DNA from: Alphaproteobacteria bacterium | GTDB taxonomy: Bacteria > Pseudomonadota > Alphaproteobacteria > UBA6615 | Direction of reading: 5' to 3' | Assembly: GCA_021774445.1 (NCBI GenBank) | Contig: JAJFJA010000021.1 | Location: forward strand, 1-57,507 | DNA length: 57,507 nucleotides | Shown: positions 43,833 through 52,671 of the stretch, piece after piece | How positions within the stretch are numbered: position 1 is the stretch's first letter | Layout of the letters: every line of letters begins with the position of its first letter | Position numbers and translations under genes: made by a program | The notes under the pieces: generated by a model | What the model was told of the DNA's origin: nothing | The model's input: the letters and a program-made list of their open reading frames with translations, nothing else | Database searches by the model: none

Positions 43833-44020
43833 GGTTCCTCACTGGCTCATCGGCGGAGTCGCATCGCAGAAATACCGTTTGTTCGCAGGGTCCGCACTGA
43901 TTCTTGTCAAGGCTTCAGCCGCACATCGCTATTCCGGGCTCGCAACGGCACAACGACTTTTTTTGCGCTGCGACACCCTCTACCGTAAAGTTACCGCCAA
44001 CATCGGCGTAGAATGCAGCG

Positions 44021-44890
44021 ATGCCCGCGCACGCTTCCAACGAGACCCGCCCCTTCATCAAGATGCATGGCCTCGGCAATGATTTTGTCATCATCGATGC
44101 GCGCGAAGACCCTTTCGGGATCGCCGCGGCAGCCGTGCATCGGATTACTGACCGCCATACCGGCATCGGCTGCGATCAGCTCATCGTCATCGAGCCGCCA
44201 CGAGAGCCCGGTGCGGATCTATTTATGCGCATCCTCAGTCATGACGGCAGCGAGCCGGAAGCCTGCGGCAACGCCACGCGCTGTGTCGCCAGCCTGATTA
44301 TGGCTGAGACCGCTCAGCCGAGTCTGAGCATTCAGACCCCGGCGGGTTTGCTCGCGGCGACTCGGGGCCGCGATGGCATGATACAGGTGGACATGGGACC
44401 CGCCGGCCTCACCTGGGACCGGATTCCCCTCGCCGAACCGTGCGACACGCTGTCGCTGGACGTGGCCATTGGTCCACTGGCTCAACCGACGGCGGTCAGC
44501 ATCGGCAATCCACACGCCGTGTTTTTCGTCGCGGACGTGGCGGTGATCGACCTCGCCGAATTGGGCCCAAAGCTGCGCCGGCACCCCATGTTTCCCGACG
44601 GCGCCAATATCGGTGTCGCTCAAATAATTGGACCGGACCGCATCCGTCTGCGCGTGTGCGAGCGCGGCGCCGGCGTCACCCGCGCTTGTGGCTCGGGCTC
44701 CTGTGCGGCGACAGTCGCCGCCCACCGTCGCGGCCTGACGGGTCGCCAGGTGGACGTCGTGCTCGATGGCGGCAGCCTGGCGATCGAATGGCGGCCCGAC
44801 GGCCACGTCTTGATGACCGGCCCCACCGAAACCAGCTTCACCGGATCGCTGCCCGCCGACATGTACAGCGCCGGGGCCGACGCACCGTGA
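44021..44890 (+). CDS. dapF: Diaminopimelate epimerase
   Basis: Converts LL- to meso-diaminopimelate for peptidoglycan and lysine. The length of 289 aa is usual. Both catalytic cysteines are present: SEPEACGNATRCVAS and TRACGSGSCAATVAA. The opening KMHGLGNDFVIID is diagnostic. Its stop overlaps the GTG start of the next gene (GTGA), so the S41-like protein is translationally coupled to a cell-wall enzyme. Confidence 0.96.
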   Translation: MPAHASNETRPFIKMHGLGNDFVIIDAREDPFGIAAAAVHRITDRHTGIGCDQLIVIEPPREPGADLFMRILSHDGSEPEACGNATRCVASLIMAETAQPSLSIQTPAGLLAATRGRDGMIQVDMGPAGLTWDRIPLAEPCDTLSLDVAIGPLAQPTAVSIGNPHAVFFVADVAVIDLAELGPKLRRHPMFPDGANIGVAQIIGPDRIRLRVCERGAGVTRACGSGSCAATVAAHRRGLTGRQVDVVLDGGSLAIEWRPDGHVLMTGPTETSFTGSLPADMYSAGADAP

Positions 44891-46089
44891 CCGGACTTTC
44901 GCCGCAGCAATGGCGGGATGACCTCCATTTCTTATCGCGTGAGCTGCGTGGCCGTAAGCCGAATCTCTTTCACACCCTGTCCGACCGCGCCTTCGATCGC
45001 GCCATGACTGTCATCGATCAGGCACTGCCCCATCTACCCGATCACGGTATCGCCGCCGCCTTCTCCGAGCTCGTATCCATGATCGACCTGCGCGACCTGC
45101 CGAGCGCCGGTCGGCCGGCCTTGCTCGTCGCCAAGGCGTCTCGACTGCTGCCCATGCGTCTGCATGAATTTCCCGAGGGCCTTATTATTACCGAGGCAGC
45201 GGCCCAGCACCGTCATCTGCGGGGCGCGCGCCTGCTCGGCATTGACGGCACCGCCATTAAGACCGTGGTCGCCACCTTGCATCCCCTAGTCGCCCGAGAC
45301 GACCTGACGTCGCCCGACCCGACCTTGCCGCTCCACCTCATCGCCAGCGAGATCCTGCATGGCCTCGGACTGACCAAGGCACTCCATCGTGTCCACGTCT
45401 CCGTCGACAGCGTTCGCCGCGGTCGCCAGGAGATCGCCATGAGCGCCATGGCGGCACCTTTCTACACCCGCTGGGCGGGCAATCGGCTGCTCGGCCTGCC
45501 CCGGCGCCCGGCGGTCGCTTATCTTAGCAACCCCCGGACGGCGCTATGGTTTCGGTTGCTCGAGGATCACGACGCGCTGTTCATGCAAATCAACCGCCCG
45601 CCGACGACAGGCAGCGCCCGCGAGGCTGTCGTCGCGCTACGCGATAACATCCGGCGCCGCCGGCCGCGCGATGTGATTATCGATTTGCGCCTCTGCCAGA
45701 ACGACGACCCGCGCCGGTACGAGCCGTTGCTCGAGGCCTTGGGCAGCCAAATCTCTCCGGCGCGTCACCGCCGTCTCTATGTAACGACCCGGCGCCAGCG
45801 CGCCCCTCGACGCACTGACCTGGCCGACAGTCTGTCTCGGCTTGGCGCCCTGGTCGTCGCGGAGCCCTCGATCGGATTGGGCGAGCGCTATAGTGAAGCG
45901 ATGCCGGTCATGCTGCCCAATTCCGGCATCGCACTGCACCTCTCGCGGCTTACCTGGAGCCCCGACCCCGCCCGCGCGCCGCGCCTGCGTCAGCCGGATA
46001 TTCCCTTCATCAACAGCGCCGCCGATTTCTTCGCCGACATCGACCCGGCTCTGGCCGCCATCAAACGGCACCAGGACGCCGACTCATAA
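44887..46089 (+). CDS. S41-like (tail-specific protease fold) protein, catalytic Ser not seen
   Basis: A protein of 400 aa from GTG 44887. The N-terminal helices (SPQQWRDDLHFLSRELRGRK, PNLFHTLS) and the DVIIDLRLCQNDDP strand match S41-peptidase relatives. In active S41 enzymes the region after the LYVLT strand has the nucleophilic Ser; here it reads LYVTTRRQRAPRRTD with no Ser, so it may be an inactive binding protein. No signal peptide. An upstream extension of the frame lies inside dapF and is not credible. A terminator-like hairpin follows the stop. Confidence 0.7.
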   Translation: MTGLSPQQWRDDLHFLSRELRGRKPNLFHTLSDRAFDRAMTVIDQALPHLPDHGIAAAFSELVSMIDLRDLPSAGRPALLVAKASRLLPMRLHEFPEGLIITEAAAQHRHLRGARLLGIDGTAIKTVVATLHPLVARDDLTSPDPTLPLHLIASEILHGLGLTKALHRVHVSVDSVRRGRQEIAMSAMAAPFYTRWAGNRLLGLPRRPAVAYLSNPRTALWFRLLEDHDALFMQINRPPTTGSAREAVVALRDNIRRRRPRDVIIDLRLCQNDDPRRYEPLLEALGSQISPARHRRLYVTTRRQRAPRRTDLADSLSRLGALVVAEPSIGLGERYSEAMPVMLPNSGIALHLSRLTWSPDPARAPRLRQPDIPFINSAADFFADIDPALAAIKRHQDADS

Positions 46090-46090
46090 G

Positions 46091-46112
46091 CCTTGCCGGC
46101 GAACCGGCAAGG
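46091..46112 (+). terminator. Hairpin after the S41-like gene
   Basis: CCTTGCCGG (46091-46099), loop CGAA, CCGGCAAGG (46104-46112): a perfect 9-bp stem starting one base after the stop codon. A T-run is lacking. Confidence 0.55.
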
Positions 46113-46156
46113 GCTAAAATGCGGCCACCATTGCCAAGTCCTGAAAGCGACCGCAC

Positions 46157-46996
46157 ATGACCGAGGCCGACCACGGCGATGGCGCCATAACCCCGAAACT
46201 CGATACTGAAAAAAGCCGGGCTTACGGCGACTTCCTGCGGCTCGACGAGCTGTTGAACATCCAGCACCGTTTCAACGGCGCCCATGACGAGTTGTTGTTC
46301 GTCGTCATTCATCAAACCTCGGAGCTGTGGTTCAAGGTCATTCTCCATGAAGCCCGCGCCGCCCTGCAAGACATCCGGCAGGACAATCTGCGCGGCGCCT
46401 TCAAGATGATCGCGCGGATCACCCGCATCCAAGCGCAACTCTCCCAGGCCTGGGACGTTCTCGGCACCATGACGCCGAACGACTATCTCGCCTTCCGCGA
46501 TGAACTCGGCGATTCGTCCGGCTTTCAGTCTTATCAATACCGCATGTTCGAATTCATGCTTGGCGACCGCCAGGCCGCCGGCTTCGCCCCCCAACAGCAC
46601 CACCCTCATATCGCCGAGGAGATCCGCCAGATCCTGGCGGCGCCCAGCCTTTATGACGAAGCGGTCGCCCTGCTCGGCCGCAACGGCTTTGCCATTGATC
46701 CCTCGCGGCTCGACCGCGACTGGTCCAAGCGCTATCAACGCCACCCCTCGGTGCATGCGGCCTGGGAGAAGGTCTATCGCGAAAATAAGCGATATTGGGA
46801 GCTGTACGAGTTCGCCGAAAAACTCGCGGATCTCGAGGATGCCTTCCAATCCTGGCGCTTTCGCCACATGCGGACGGTCCAGCGCATCATCGGCGACAAG
46901 CGCGGCACCGGCGGCTCGTCGGGCGTCAGCTATCTCAAGCGTGCCCTGGACCGCGAGTTTTTTCCGGAGATCCTCGATATTCGCTCGACCCTCTAG
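46157..46996 (+). CDS. kynA: Tryptophan 2,3-dioxygenase
   Basis: Opens the indole ring of L-tryptophan to N-formylkynurenine; a cytoplasmic haem enzyme. The protein is 279 aa, the bacterial length. Diagnostic motifs: LRLDELLNIQH, AHDELLFVVIHQTSELWFK (haem pocket and substrate His), DSSGFQSYQYRMFE and the late loop RGTGGSSGVSYLKRAL. No kynB or kynU gene adjoins it, so the rest of the kynurenine route must be elsewhere. Confidence 0.96.
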   Translation: MTEADHGDGAITPKLDTEKSRAYGDFLRLDELLNIQHRFNGAHDELLFVVIHQTSELWFKVILHEARAALQDIRQDNLRGAFKMIARITRIQAQLSQAWDVLGTMTPNDYLAFRDELGDSSGFQSYQYRMFEFMLGDRQAAGFAPQQHHPHIAEEIRQILAAPSLYDEAVALLGRNGFAIDPSRLDRDWSKRYQRHPSVHAAWEKVYRENKRYWELYEFAEKLADLEDAFQSWRFRHMRTVQRIIGDKRGTGGSSGVSYLKRALDREFFPEILDIRSTL

Positions 46997-47162
46997 GAAT
47001 CTACCCGACTCGAACTCTCAGATTACCCCCACAAGTCACTGAAAAAGCAACCGAATCCCATGCACAGCACTGGCTGGCCGTGTAAGACATCGTTAATCCG
47101 CGCAAGTTAGGATAAATGCCGGGAAAACGCGTGTCCCATACCGAGGACCCTCAGGGTAGTTG

Positions 47163-47813
47163 ATGGCAGCGCTTAGCCAGGTCGCTGGAGCGACCGTTCC
47201 GGTAATCATCACCCCGCCGCCCCCATCCGGCCGCGAGAAGGCGCCCGCACGCGCCCTGCGCCCCGAACCTCACGACGATACCCCGTCGGAACACAGCCGC
47301 GATCCCCGTGGGTTTAGCGAGGAGGAGCAGCAAAGGGTCGCCGAGCTCAAGGCCCGCGACCGCGAGGTCCGTACACATGAACAGGCCCACAAGAATGCCG
47401 GCGGTCCCCATGCCGGCGCCCCTAGTTACGAATACACCCGCGGCCCTGATGGCAACCAATATGCGGTCTCCGGCGAAGTAAGCATCGACGCCTCGCCGGT
47501 CGCCGGCAACCCCTCGGCGACCATCAGCAAGATGGAGATCGTCATCCGCGCCGCGTTAGCGCCGGCGGAGCCCTCCGGTCAAGACATGAAGGTGGCGGCC
47601 CAGGCCCGCGCCGCCAAGATCAAGGCGCAGACCGAACTGCGCCGGGAGAACGCCGAAGGACAGTCGCAGGGCTTTGCCGCCCTGCGTCAACGCTTGGGTC
47701 TCGAAGAGTCCGTCGACGGTCTCACCCCGGCCAACAAAGCCACCCGGGCCTATCAGAATCTGCAGGACCTGTTGGATCGGCCGGCCGAAAACCTCGTTAG
47801 CTTCGCCGCCTAG
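47163..47813 (+). CDS. SprA-related putative metalloprotease
   Basis: A protein of 216 aa. After a Pro-rich N-terminus the family core is clear: VRTHEQAHKNAGGPHAG contains HEXXH for zinc, followed by YEYTRGPDGNQYAVSGEVSI. Members are secreted or surface-associated in some Proteobacteria and are called SprA-related or putative metallopeptidases; the substrate is not known. No signal peptide is obvious. ATG 47163 is preceded by CAGGG; TTG 47160 is also possible. Confidence 0.85.
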   Translation: MAALSQVAGATVPVIITPPPPSGREKAPARALRPEPHDDTPSEHSRDPRGFSEEEQQRVAELKARDREVRTHEQAHKNAGGPHAGAPSYEYTRGPDGNQYAVSGEVSIDASPVAGNPSATISKMEIVIRAALAPAEPSGQDMKVAAQARAAKIKAQTELRRENAEGQSQGFAALRQRLGLEESVDGLTPANKATRAYQNLQDLLDRPAENLVSFAA

Positions 47814-47827
47814 GGTCCCGGCTCGGC

Positions 47828-47974
47828 TCAGCTCACCGGCCCGCCGAGCATCGCGAGCGCCACCGCGCCCACGATCGCCGCGGCCAGCAGCACCGCCAAC
47901 AGCCGGTAGTAGGACCGCACCAGTCCCAACACCACCAGCACCGCGCCGATAACCATCGATATGAGCATCCACAT
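47828..47974 (-). CDS. 48-aa membrane protein
   Basis: Two hydrophobic helices (LISMVIGAVLVVLGLV and LLAVLLAAAIVGAVALAML) joined by RSYYR. ATG 47974 has AGAGGGG seven bases upstream. It is convergent with the SprA-like gene. The longer reading frame upstream of this ATG is not protein-like. Unknown function. Confidence 0.55.
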   Translation of the reverse strand: MWMLISMVIGAVLVVLGLVRSYYRLLAVLLAAAIVGAVALAMLGGPVS

Positions 47975-48168
47975 AGGCGCCCCTCTCACCCATTGAGGTG
48001 ACAGCAATAGCGGCTTAGGCACGCCCGTCAAGGGCCACGCTGGGCGGTGCCGGATCGAATGCGACACCAAGCCGCAAGCCACTTGGGAGCCCCTGTTAGA
48101 TACTATCCGTTCCCAAGCCCGCGCCACGGTTTGGAGCGACACCAAGAAGCTGCGAGGAGGTCTCGGCC

Positions 48169-48846
48169 ATGACGGCCCCTTTTTCACCGGCCCTTGTCGC
48201 AGGAATGGTGTTGCCGCCACCCGCAACGCCCCTTATCGCCCGCGCCTTGCAAGCTTTCGTGACCCGATTGTGGTGGCGCCACCACGACAGTTTCGAGCGC
48301 CTCGCCGATTACGCCGGGGCGATCTTCCTCATCGACCCCGTCGACCTGCCGCTGTCTTTCCTGCTGGAGGTAGCGCCGGACGGCCCACGGCTGACGACCA
48401 TGGGCAGGCACGACCGGCCCGGTAATAGCCGTCAGCCCACCGCCATTATTCGCGGTTCCCTCCAGGCACTGCTGCAGATGGCCGAAGGCAAGGTCGACGG
48501 CGACGCTCTCTTCTTTAACCGCGACCTGAAGATCGCGGGCGATACCGAGGCCGTCGTGGCCTTTCGCAACGCCGTCGACGACGCGGATATCAACCTCATC
48601 GAAGAACTCGCCGGCACGCTTGGTCCCCTGGCAAAACCGGTAGCGGACGTCGCCGGAACCGCCGCGGCTCTTGCCGGACGTCTCATTGATGATTTCGACC
48701 GCCTGCAACAGGCGATCCTCGGCCCTCTGACCAAACGCCTGGCCGCTCAGAAAGAAACGATTGCGGCCTTGGCAATCCGGGTCGCGGCCCTGGAGCAACG
48801 GGCCAAGCACCGGAATCCACCCCACAAAAGAAAAATACCAAGGTAA
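48169..48846 (+). CDS. ubiT: UbiT-like SCP2 lipid-binding protein
   Basis: A protein of 225 aa with an SCP2 domain in the middle (FLIDPVDLPLSFLLEVAPDG, ATIIRGSLQALLQMAEGK-type strand-helix, DGDALFFNRDLKIAGDTEAV). UbiT holds ubiquinone intermediates for the oxygen-independent pathway. A C-terminal helical tail (LTKRLAAQKETIAALAIRVA, then basic) is longer than in E. coli. It overlaps ubiU by one base and is followed by ubiV, which settles the assignment by context. GAGGAGG precedes ATG 48169. Confidence 0.85.
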   Translation: MTAPFSPALVAGMVLPPPATPLIARALQAFVTRLWWRHHDSFERLADYAGAIFLIDPVDLPLSFLLEVAPDGPRLTTMGRHDRPGNSRQPTAIIRGSLQALLQMAEGKVDGDALFFNRDLKIAGDTEAVVAFRNAVDDADINLIEELAGTLGPLAKPVADVAGTAAALAGRLIDDFDRLQQAILGPLTKRLAAQKETIAALAIRVAALEQRAKHRNPPHKRKIPR

Positions 48847-49832
48847 TGACCAAGCTTGAGCTGGTTTGTCCTGCGGGCACCCCCGCCGCCTTAAGGGCCG
48901 CCGTCGACGCCGGCGCTGACACGGTCTATCTCGGCTTCCGGGACGCGACCAACGCCCGCAACTTCCCGGGCCTCAATTTCAGCCGCAAGGAGCTCGCCGC
49001 GGGCCTCGATTACGCCCATACTCACGGGTCGAAGGTGCTACTTGCAGTCAACACTTTCCCCAAAGCCGGGGAGCCGCTCCCCTGGCACCAGGCGATCGAC
49101 GACGCCGCCCACCTCGGGGTGGACGCCGTCATTATCGCCGATATCGGTTTGGCGGACTATGCCGCCCGCAAGCACCCCGATCTTAGACGTCATCTTTCGG
49201 TTCAGGCTGCAGCCTCCAGCGCCGCGGCGGTCAATTTCTATGCCCGGGAGTTCGGCATCAAGCGCGTGGTCCTGCCTCGCGTTCTCACGGTGCCCGAAAT
49301 TGCCCAGCTCACGGCGCAGATCGACGTCGAAACGGAAGTTTTCGTTTTCGGCGGTCTTTGTGTCATGACCGAGGGGCGCTGTTCGCTCTCCGCCTATGCG
49401 ACCGGCCAGTCGCCCAACAGCTGTGGCGTGTGTTCGCCGGCATCCCATGTTCGGTACCTGGAACGGGGGTCCGTCCTTTCGTCCAAACTTGGTGCTTTCA
49501 CCATAGACGAGTTTGCCGACGGCGAGCCTGCGGGCTATCCGACCCTCTGCAAAGGTCGTTTCCAAGCCCTGGAGAGGACATCCTATCTCTTTGAAGAACC
49601 GGCTAGCCTCAATATCGCCGCGATGCTGCCCGAACTCGCGGCAGCGGGCGTCAGCGCCCTGAAAATAGAAGGACGGCAGCGCAGCAAGGCCTATGTTGCC
49701 CAGGTCGTGCGCAGTTTCCGCAGCGCTGTCGATGCTCTTGACGACGGCTCCGGCGCCGACCTTTCGGCGTTGCAGGCCCTTTCCGAAGGTGGCCGCTCCA
49801 CTTCGGGCGGCTTTCGCAAAGCATGGCAGTAG
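48846..49832 (+). CDS. ubiU: UbiU, O2-independent ubiquinone hydroxylase subunit (U32 family)
   Basis: A protein of 328 aa of the U32 peptidase-like family. ELVCPAGTPAALRAAVDAGA is the family opening. FGGLCVMTEGRCSLSAYATG and NSCGVCSP give the cysteines that bind a [4Fe-4S] cluster in UbiU. UbiU and UbiV form a complex that hydroxylates ubiquinone precursors using prephenate rather than O2. The ATG overlaps the ubiT stop and ubiV follows within 6 bp, so all three are co-translated. Confidence 0.92.
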   Translation: MTKLELVCPAGTPAALRAAVDAGADTVYLGFRDATNARNFPGLNFSRKELAAGLDYAHTHGSKVLLAVNTFPKAGEPLPWHQAIDDAAHLGVDAVIIADIGLADYAARKHPDLRRHLSVQAAASSAAAVNFYAREFGIKRVVLPRVLTVPEIAQLTAQIDVETEVFVFGGLCVMTEGRCSLSAYATGQSPNSCGVCSPASHVRYLERGSVLSSKLGAFTIDEFADGEPAGYPTLCKGRFQALERTSYLFEEPASLNIAAMLPELAAAGVSALKIEGRQRSKAYVAQVVRSFRSAVDALDDGSGADLSALQALSEGGRSTSGGFRKAWQ

Positions 49833-49837
49833 GGTCA

Positions 49838-50746
49838 ATGAAAATGACTAGGACGGAACTTACGCTGGGCCCTGTCCTTTACAATTGGTCGCCCGAGCGT
49901 TGGCGGGATTATTATTTCGAGATCGCCGATGAAGCCCCGGTCGACAATGTCTGCGTCGGTGAGGTGGTTTGCAGCAAACGGGCACCCTTCTTCGAGCCTG
50001 TCCTCGCGGACGTATTGGAGCGCCTCGAGGGCGCCGGCAAACGGATCATCCACGCCGCCCCGATTCTGATCATGGACGCGCGGGACACGGCCCTTGCAAG
50101 AGCGCTGACATCCGGTGGCTGCCTCTATGTCGAGGCAAACGACCTGGCGGAGGTTGCCGATCTCAAGGGTCGGCCCTTCGCCGTCGGCCCATTTGTCAAC
50201 GCATACAACGAAGGAACCGTGGCCTATCTCGCGCGCCAGGGCGCGACCCGCATATGCCTGCCAGCGGAGCTTCCTATTGAATCGATCGACAGGATTGCAA
50301 AATCATCGACCATCCCCGTAGAGGTCCAAGTTTTTGGCCGAATTCCGTTGGCGATCTCCGCCCGTTGCTATCACGCTCGCGCCCACGGCCTGCACAAATC
50401 TGGCTGCCAGTATGTTTGCGGTCTGGATGAGGACGGGATGGTTGTCAGGACGGTCGATGGCGTACCGTTCCTGACATTAAACGGCACCCAGACTCAGAGC
50501 TATACCTGCCTCAATCTGACGCACCAACTCGCCCGCCTACAAGCGATCGGCATTAGCGCTTTCCGCCTGAATCCGCAGGCCGTCGACATGGTCGCGGTCA
50601 GTCAACTGTTCCGCGATGTGACCGACAACAAGATTACCCCCGAAGAGGCCATGGCGGGCCTGACGGAGTTATGGACCGAAAGCCCGTTCTCGAACGGCTT
50701 CCTCATGGGTCAGGAAGGCGTGAAATATATCCACGCCGCGGAGTAG
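49838..50746 (+). CDS. ubiV: UbiV, O2-independent ubiquinone hydroxylase subunit (U32 family)
   Basis: A protein of 302 aa. LGPVLYNWSPERWRDYYFEI is the UbiV opening. The cluster-binding cysteines lie in NVCVGEVVCSKR and in ARCYHARAHGLHKSGCQYVCG. It acts with UbiU to allow ubiquinone synthesis without oxygen. I prefer ATG 49838, just after the ubiU stop; ATG 49823 overlaps ubiU. It ends two bases from the convergent DUF1223 gene. Confidence 0.92.
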   Translation: MKMTRTELTLGPVLYNWSPERWRDYYFEIADEAPVDNVCVGEVVCSKRAPFFEPVLADVLERLEGAGKRIIHAAPILIMDARDTALARALTSGGCLYVEANDLAEVADLKGRPFAVGPFVNAYNEGTVAYLARQGATRICLPAELPIESIDRIAKSSTIPVEVQVFGRIPLAISARCYHARAHGLHKSGCQYVCGLDEDGMVVRTVDGVPFLTLNGTQTQSYTCLNLTHQLARLQAIGISAFRLNPQAVDMVAVSQLFRDVTDNKITPEEAMAGLTELWTESPFSNGFLMGQEGVKYIHAAE

Positions 50747-50748
50747 TC

Positions 50749-51522
50749 CTACGAACTCTGCCCCGCCGGACAGGTCGCCGCACCGAGCACCGGGCCTTGC
50801 GTTTTGTCCTGCACCAGGATGGCACAGCCTTGGTTCTCGCCGAGCTCGAAATCGCTGACGGTCAGGCTTGTGGCAGACCCTTGCCATTGGCCGATTTTCT
50901 CGACCGAACGCACGACATGGTGGTTCGACAGAAACTTGCCCTTGTTCTCACCGCGCAACACTTTGGTTTGGTGCTCGACGTCGAAACGCACCAGCCACAC
51001 GTCGGCCGCCTCTTTGACGCTACCGTCGAGCCCGATATCGAGTCCACCCGACCCGTTCTGCATCGTCGTGACCGAAACTTTGGCATCCTGACGCAGACTC
51101 GCTTCCGTGAGTTTGCTCAATACCTTGTCACGTCGTGACCCGACCTCTTCTACACGGCCGTTGATCACCATCTGCGGCGTGAAGACCCGGTTCTGCCCGC
51201 GAATATTGCGGTTGTAGACCGTCTGCCGCTCGGTATAGGCCGGGTCGGAAAACACATCTTTCCAGCGCCCCGCCGAGCCGTAGTTGAGATTGTCCCAGTA
51301 GTCCACATGCCATTCCAGCGCCAACAGATCGTCGCGCTCCACCAACTCACCCAGGAACGCTTCCGCGGGCGGGCAGGAGTAACAGCTTTGCGATGTGAAG
51401 AGTTCGACCACGACCAAGTCGCCGGCCTTGCTCTCGTTGGAGACCGACGGCGATGTGGCCGCCACCGCCAGGACCGTACCGACGATCACCACGGCCGCAG
51501 ATGTCAGAGCTATGTTACGCAT
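50749..51522 (-). CDS. DUF1223 thioredoxin-like secreted protein
   Basis: A protein of 257 aa with a signal-like N-terminus (residues 1-28). VVVELFTSQSCYSCPPAEAFL is the DUF1223 signature, with a CxxC motif in a thioredoxin-like position. WHVDYWDNLNYGSAGRW and QMVINGR follow, as in the family. Probably a periplasmic thiol protein of unknown substrate. It is downstream of the Met-rich protein gene on the same strand (61 bp), so the two may be co-transcribed. ATG 51522 or GTG 51528 can start it. Confidence 0.85.
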   Translation of the reverse strand: MRNIALTSAAVVIVGTVLAVAATSPSVSNESKAGDLVVVELFTSQSCYSCPPAEAFLGELVERDDLLALEWHVDYWDNLNYGSAGRWKDVFSDPAYTERQTVYNRNIRGQNRVFTPQMVINGRVEEVGSRRDKVLSKLTEASLRQDAKVSVTTMQNGSGGLDIGLDGSVKEAADVWLVRFDVEHQTKVLRGENKGKFLSNHHVVRSVEKIGQWQGSATSLTVSDFELGENQGCAILVQDKTQGPVLGAATCPAGQSS

Positions 51523-51583
51523 ACCCACGAATATAACCCCTCTGTGCTGCGACCGTGATTCAACTGACCGTGACGACGGAAGA

Positions 51584-51889
51584 TCAACCGGACGTCTTTT
51601 TGTCCATCTTGTCGTCCATCATTTCCTTGCCTTCGATGGCCATCTTAGCCTTGGTCACCTCGGCCATGCAGTCGTCTTCCATGCCCGCCTTGGCCTTCTC
51701 GTCGGCCATCGCGACATGCTCCAACGCTTCGTCCTTGGCCGCCGCGTCGGTCACTTTCATCGCCATTTCTTTAGTCATCATGACATCGTCGGAGCAGGCA
51801 GCATGAGCCGGCGTCGGAGCCGTCAGATTGACCGCGCCAAACGCCAAAGCACCGGCGACTGCCATTAGAGTGAGGGATTTGATTTTCAT
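51584..51889 (-). CDS. Small secreted Met- and Lys-rich protein
   Basis: A protein of 101 aa from ATG 51889. The signal peptide ends THAHA-like (TPAHAACSDD). The mature part, about 70 residues, is unusually rich in Met, Lys, Asp and Glu (MMTKEMAMKV, MEDDCM, MAIEGKEMMDDKMDKK) and has two cysteines. Met-rich exported peptides sometimes bind copper; the divergent gene encodes a PCu(A)C copper chaperone. The family is unknown to me and metal binding is only an inference. Confidence 0.7.
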   Translation of the reverse strand: MKIKSLTLMAVAGALAFGAVNLTAPTPAHAACSDDVMMTKEMAMKVTDAAAKDEALEHVAMADEKAKAGMEDDCMAEVTKAKMAIEGKEMMDDKMDKKTSG

Positions 51890-52014
51890 GATAATTATCT
51901 CATTTCCGCTAGCTGAAGAGATAACCAAGGTCGCGGACAAATCTCACAGAAATCTCACGCAACCTTTACTTTTCAGTCTTGGACCCTCCATCGATGTTGC
52001 GACCCTGCGTCACA

Positions 52015-52043
52015 TTGTGGCTTACCGCGGCGGCCGCTATGCC
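52015..52043 (+). promoter_or_regulatory. Candidate promoter
   Basis: TTGTGG (52015-52020), a 17-bp spacer and TATGCC (52038-52043), 46 bp before the copper chaperone gene. AAATAAGGAG precedes the ATG. Confidence 0.35.
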
Positions 52044-52088
52044 AACCAAACGCGGGCGCCGGTTTCGCTGCCCAAATAAGGAGTTCAC

Positions 52089-52586
52089 ATGTTTCGGAAC
52101 CTGCGGCTAATAGGCCTAGTCGCCATGGCCCTAGCCACGGCATCCGTTTTGGCCAACGAATCGGCCGCGCAAGACCTGACCATAGAGAATGCCTGGTCGC
52201 GCGCCACCGCGCCCAACCAACCGGCCGGCGGCGCCTTTCTGACCATCCACAACAACACCAACGCAGCTGACCGGCTTATCGCCGCCAGCTCGCCGCTCGC
52301 CGACACGGTCAACCTGCACCGGACGATCAATGATGATGGGATCATGCGCATGCGGCCGGCGGATGTCATCGAAATTCCGGCGCTCGGCGAAGTCACCCTC
52401 GAACCGGGCGGGCTCCATATCATGATGATCGGCCTCAGCGAGCCGTTGCGGGAGGGCGAGACCGTCCCCCTAACCCTCACTTTCGAGCAGGCTGGCGACG
52501 TGACGGTCGAGGCGCTGATCCATGCCGCCGGCACGACCAGCGCCCATGACGATGCCAGTCACGATCATCCCGCCGCCAAGAACTAG
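52089..52586 (+). CDS. PCu(A)C-type periplasmic copper chaperone
   Basis: A protein of 165 aa with a signal peptide ending NESAAQD. The copper site H-x(n)-M-x(n)-H-x-M is present: His in VNLHRTI, Met in GIMRMRP, then GGLHIMMIGL. The opening IENAWSRATAPNQPAGGAF is diagnostic. These proteins deliver Cu(I) to the CuA/CuB centres of cytochrome oxidase with Sco proteins. The C-terminal His/Asp-rich tail (HDDASHDHPA) may be an additional metal site. Confidence 0.93.
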   Translation: MFRNLRLIGLVAMALATASVLANESAAQDLTIENAWSRATAPNQPAGGAFLTIHNNTNAADRLIAASSPLADTVNLHRTINDDGIMRMRPADVIEIPALGEVTLEPGGLHIMMIGLSEPLREGETVPLTLTFEQAGDVTVEALIHAAGTTSAHDDASHDHPAAKN

Positions 52587-52671
52587 CCGCCGCCATATAT
52601 CGGTTGCGCTCGCGTGCCGCCGCTACCAGCATACGCTAAAACCCGACGATCCCTGCCGAGAGTGACAGACC

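Noticed and set aside
46061..46867. 268-aa minus-strand frame opposite tryptophan dioxygenase
   Set aside because: Antisense to a highly conserved gene and begins without a ribosome site.
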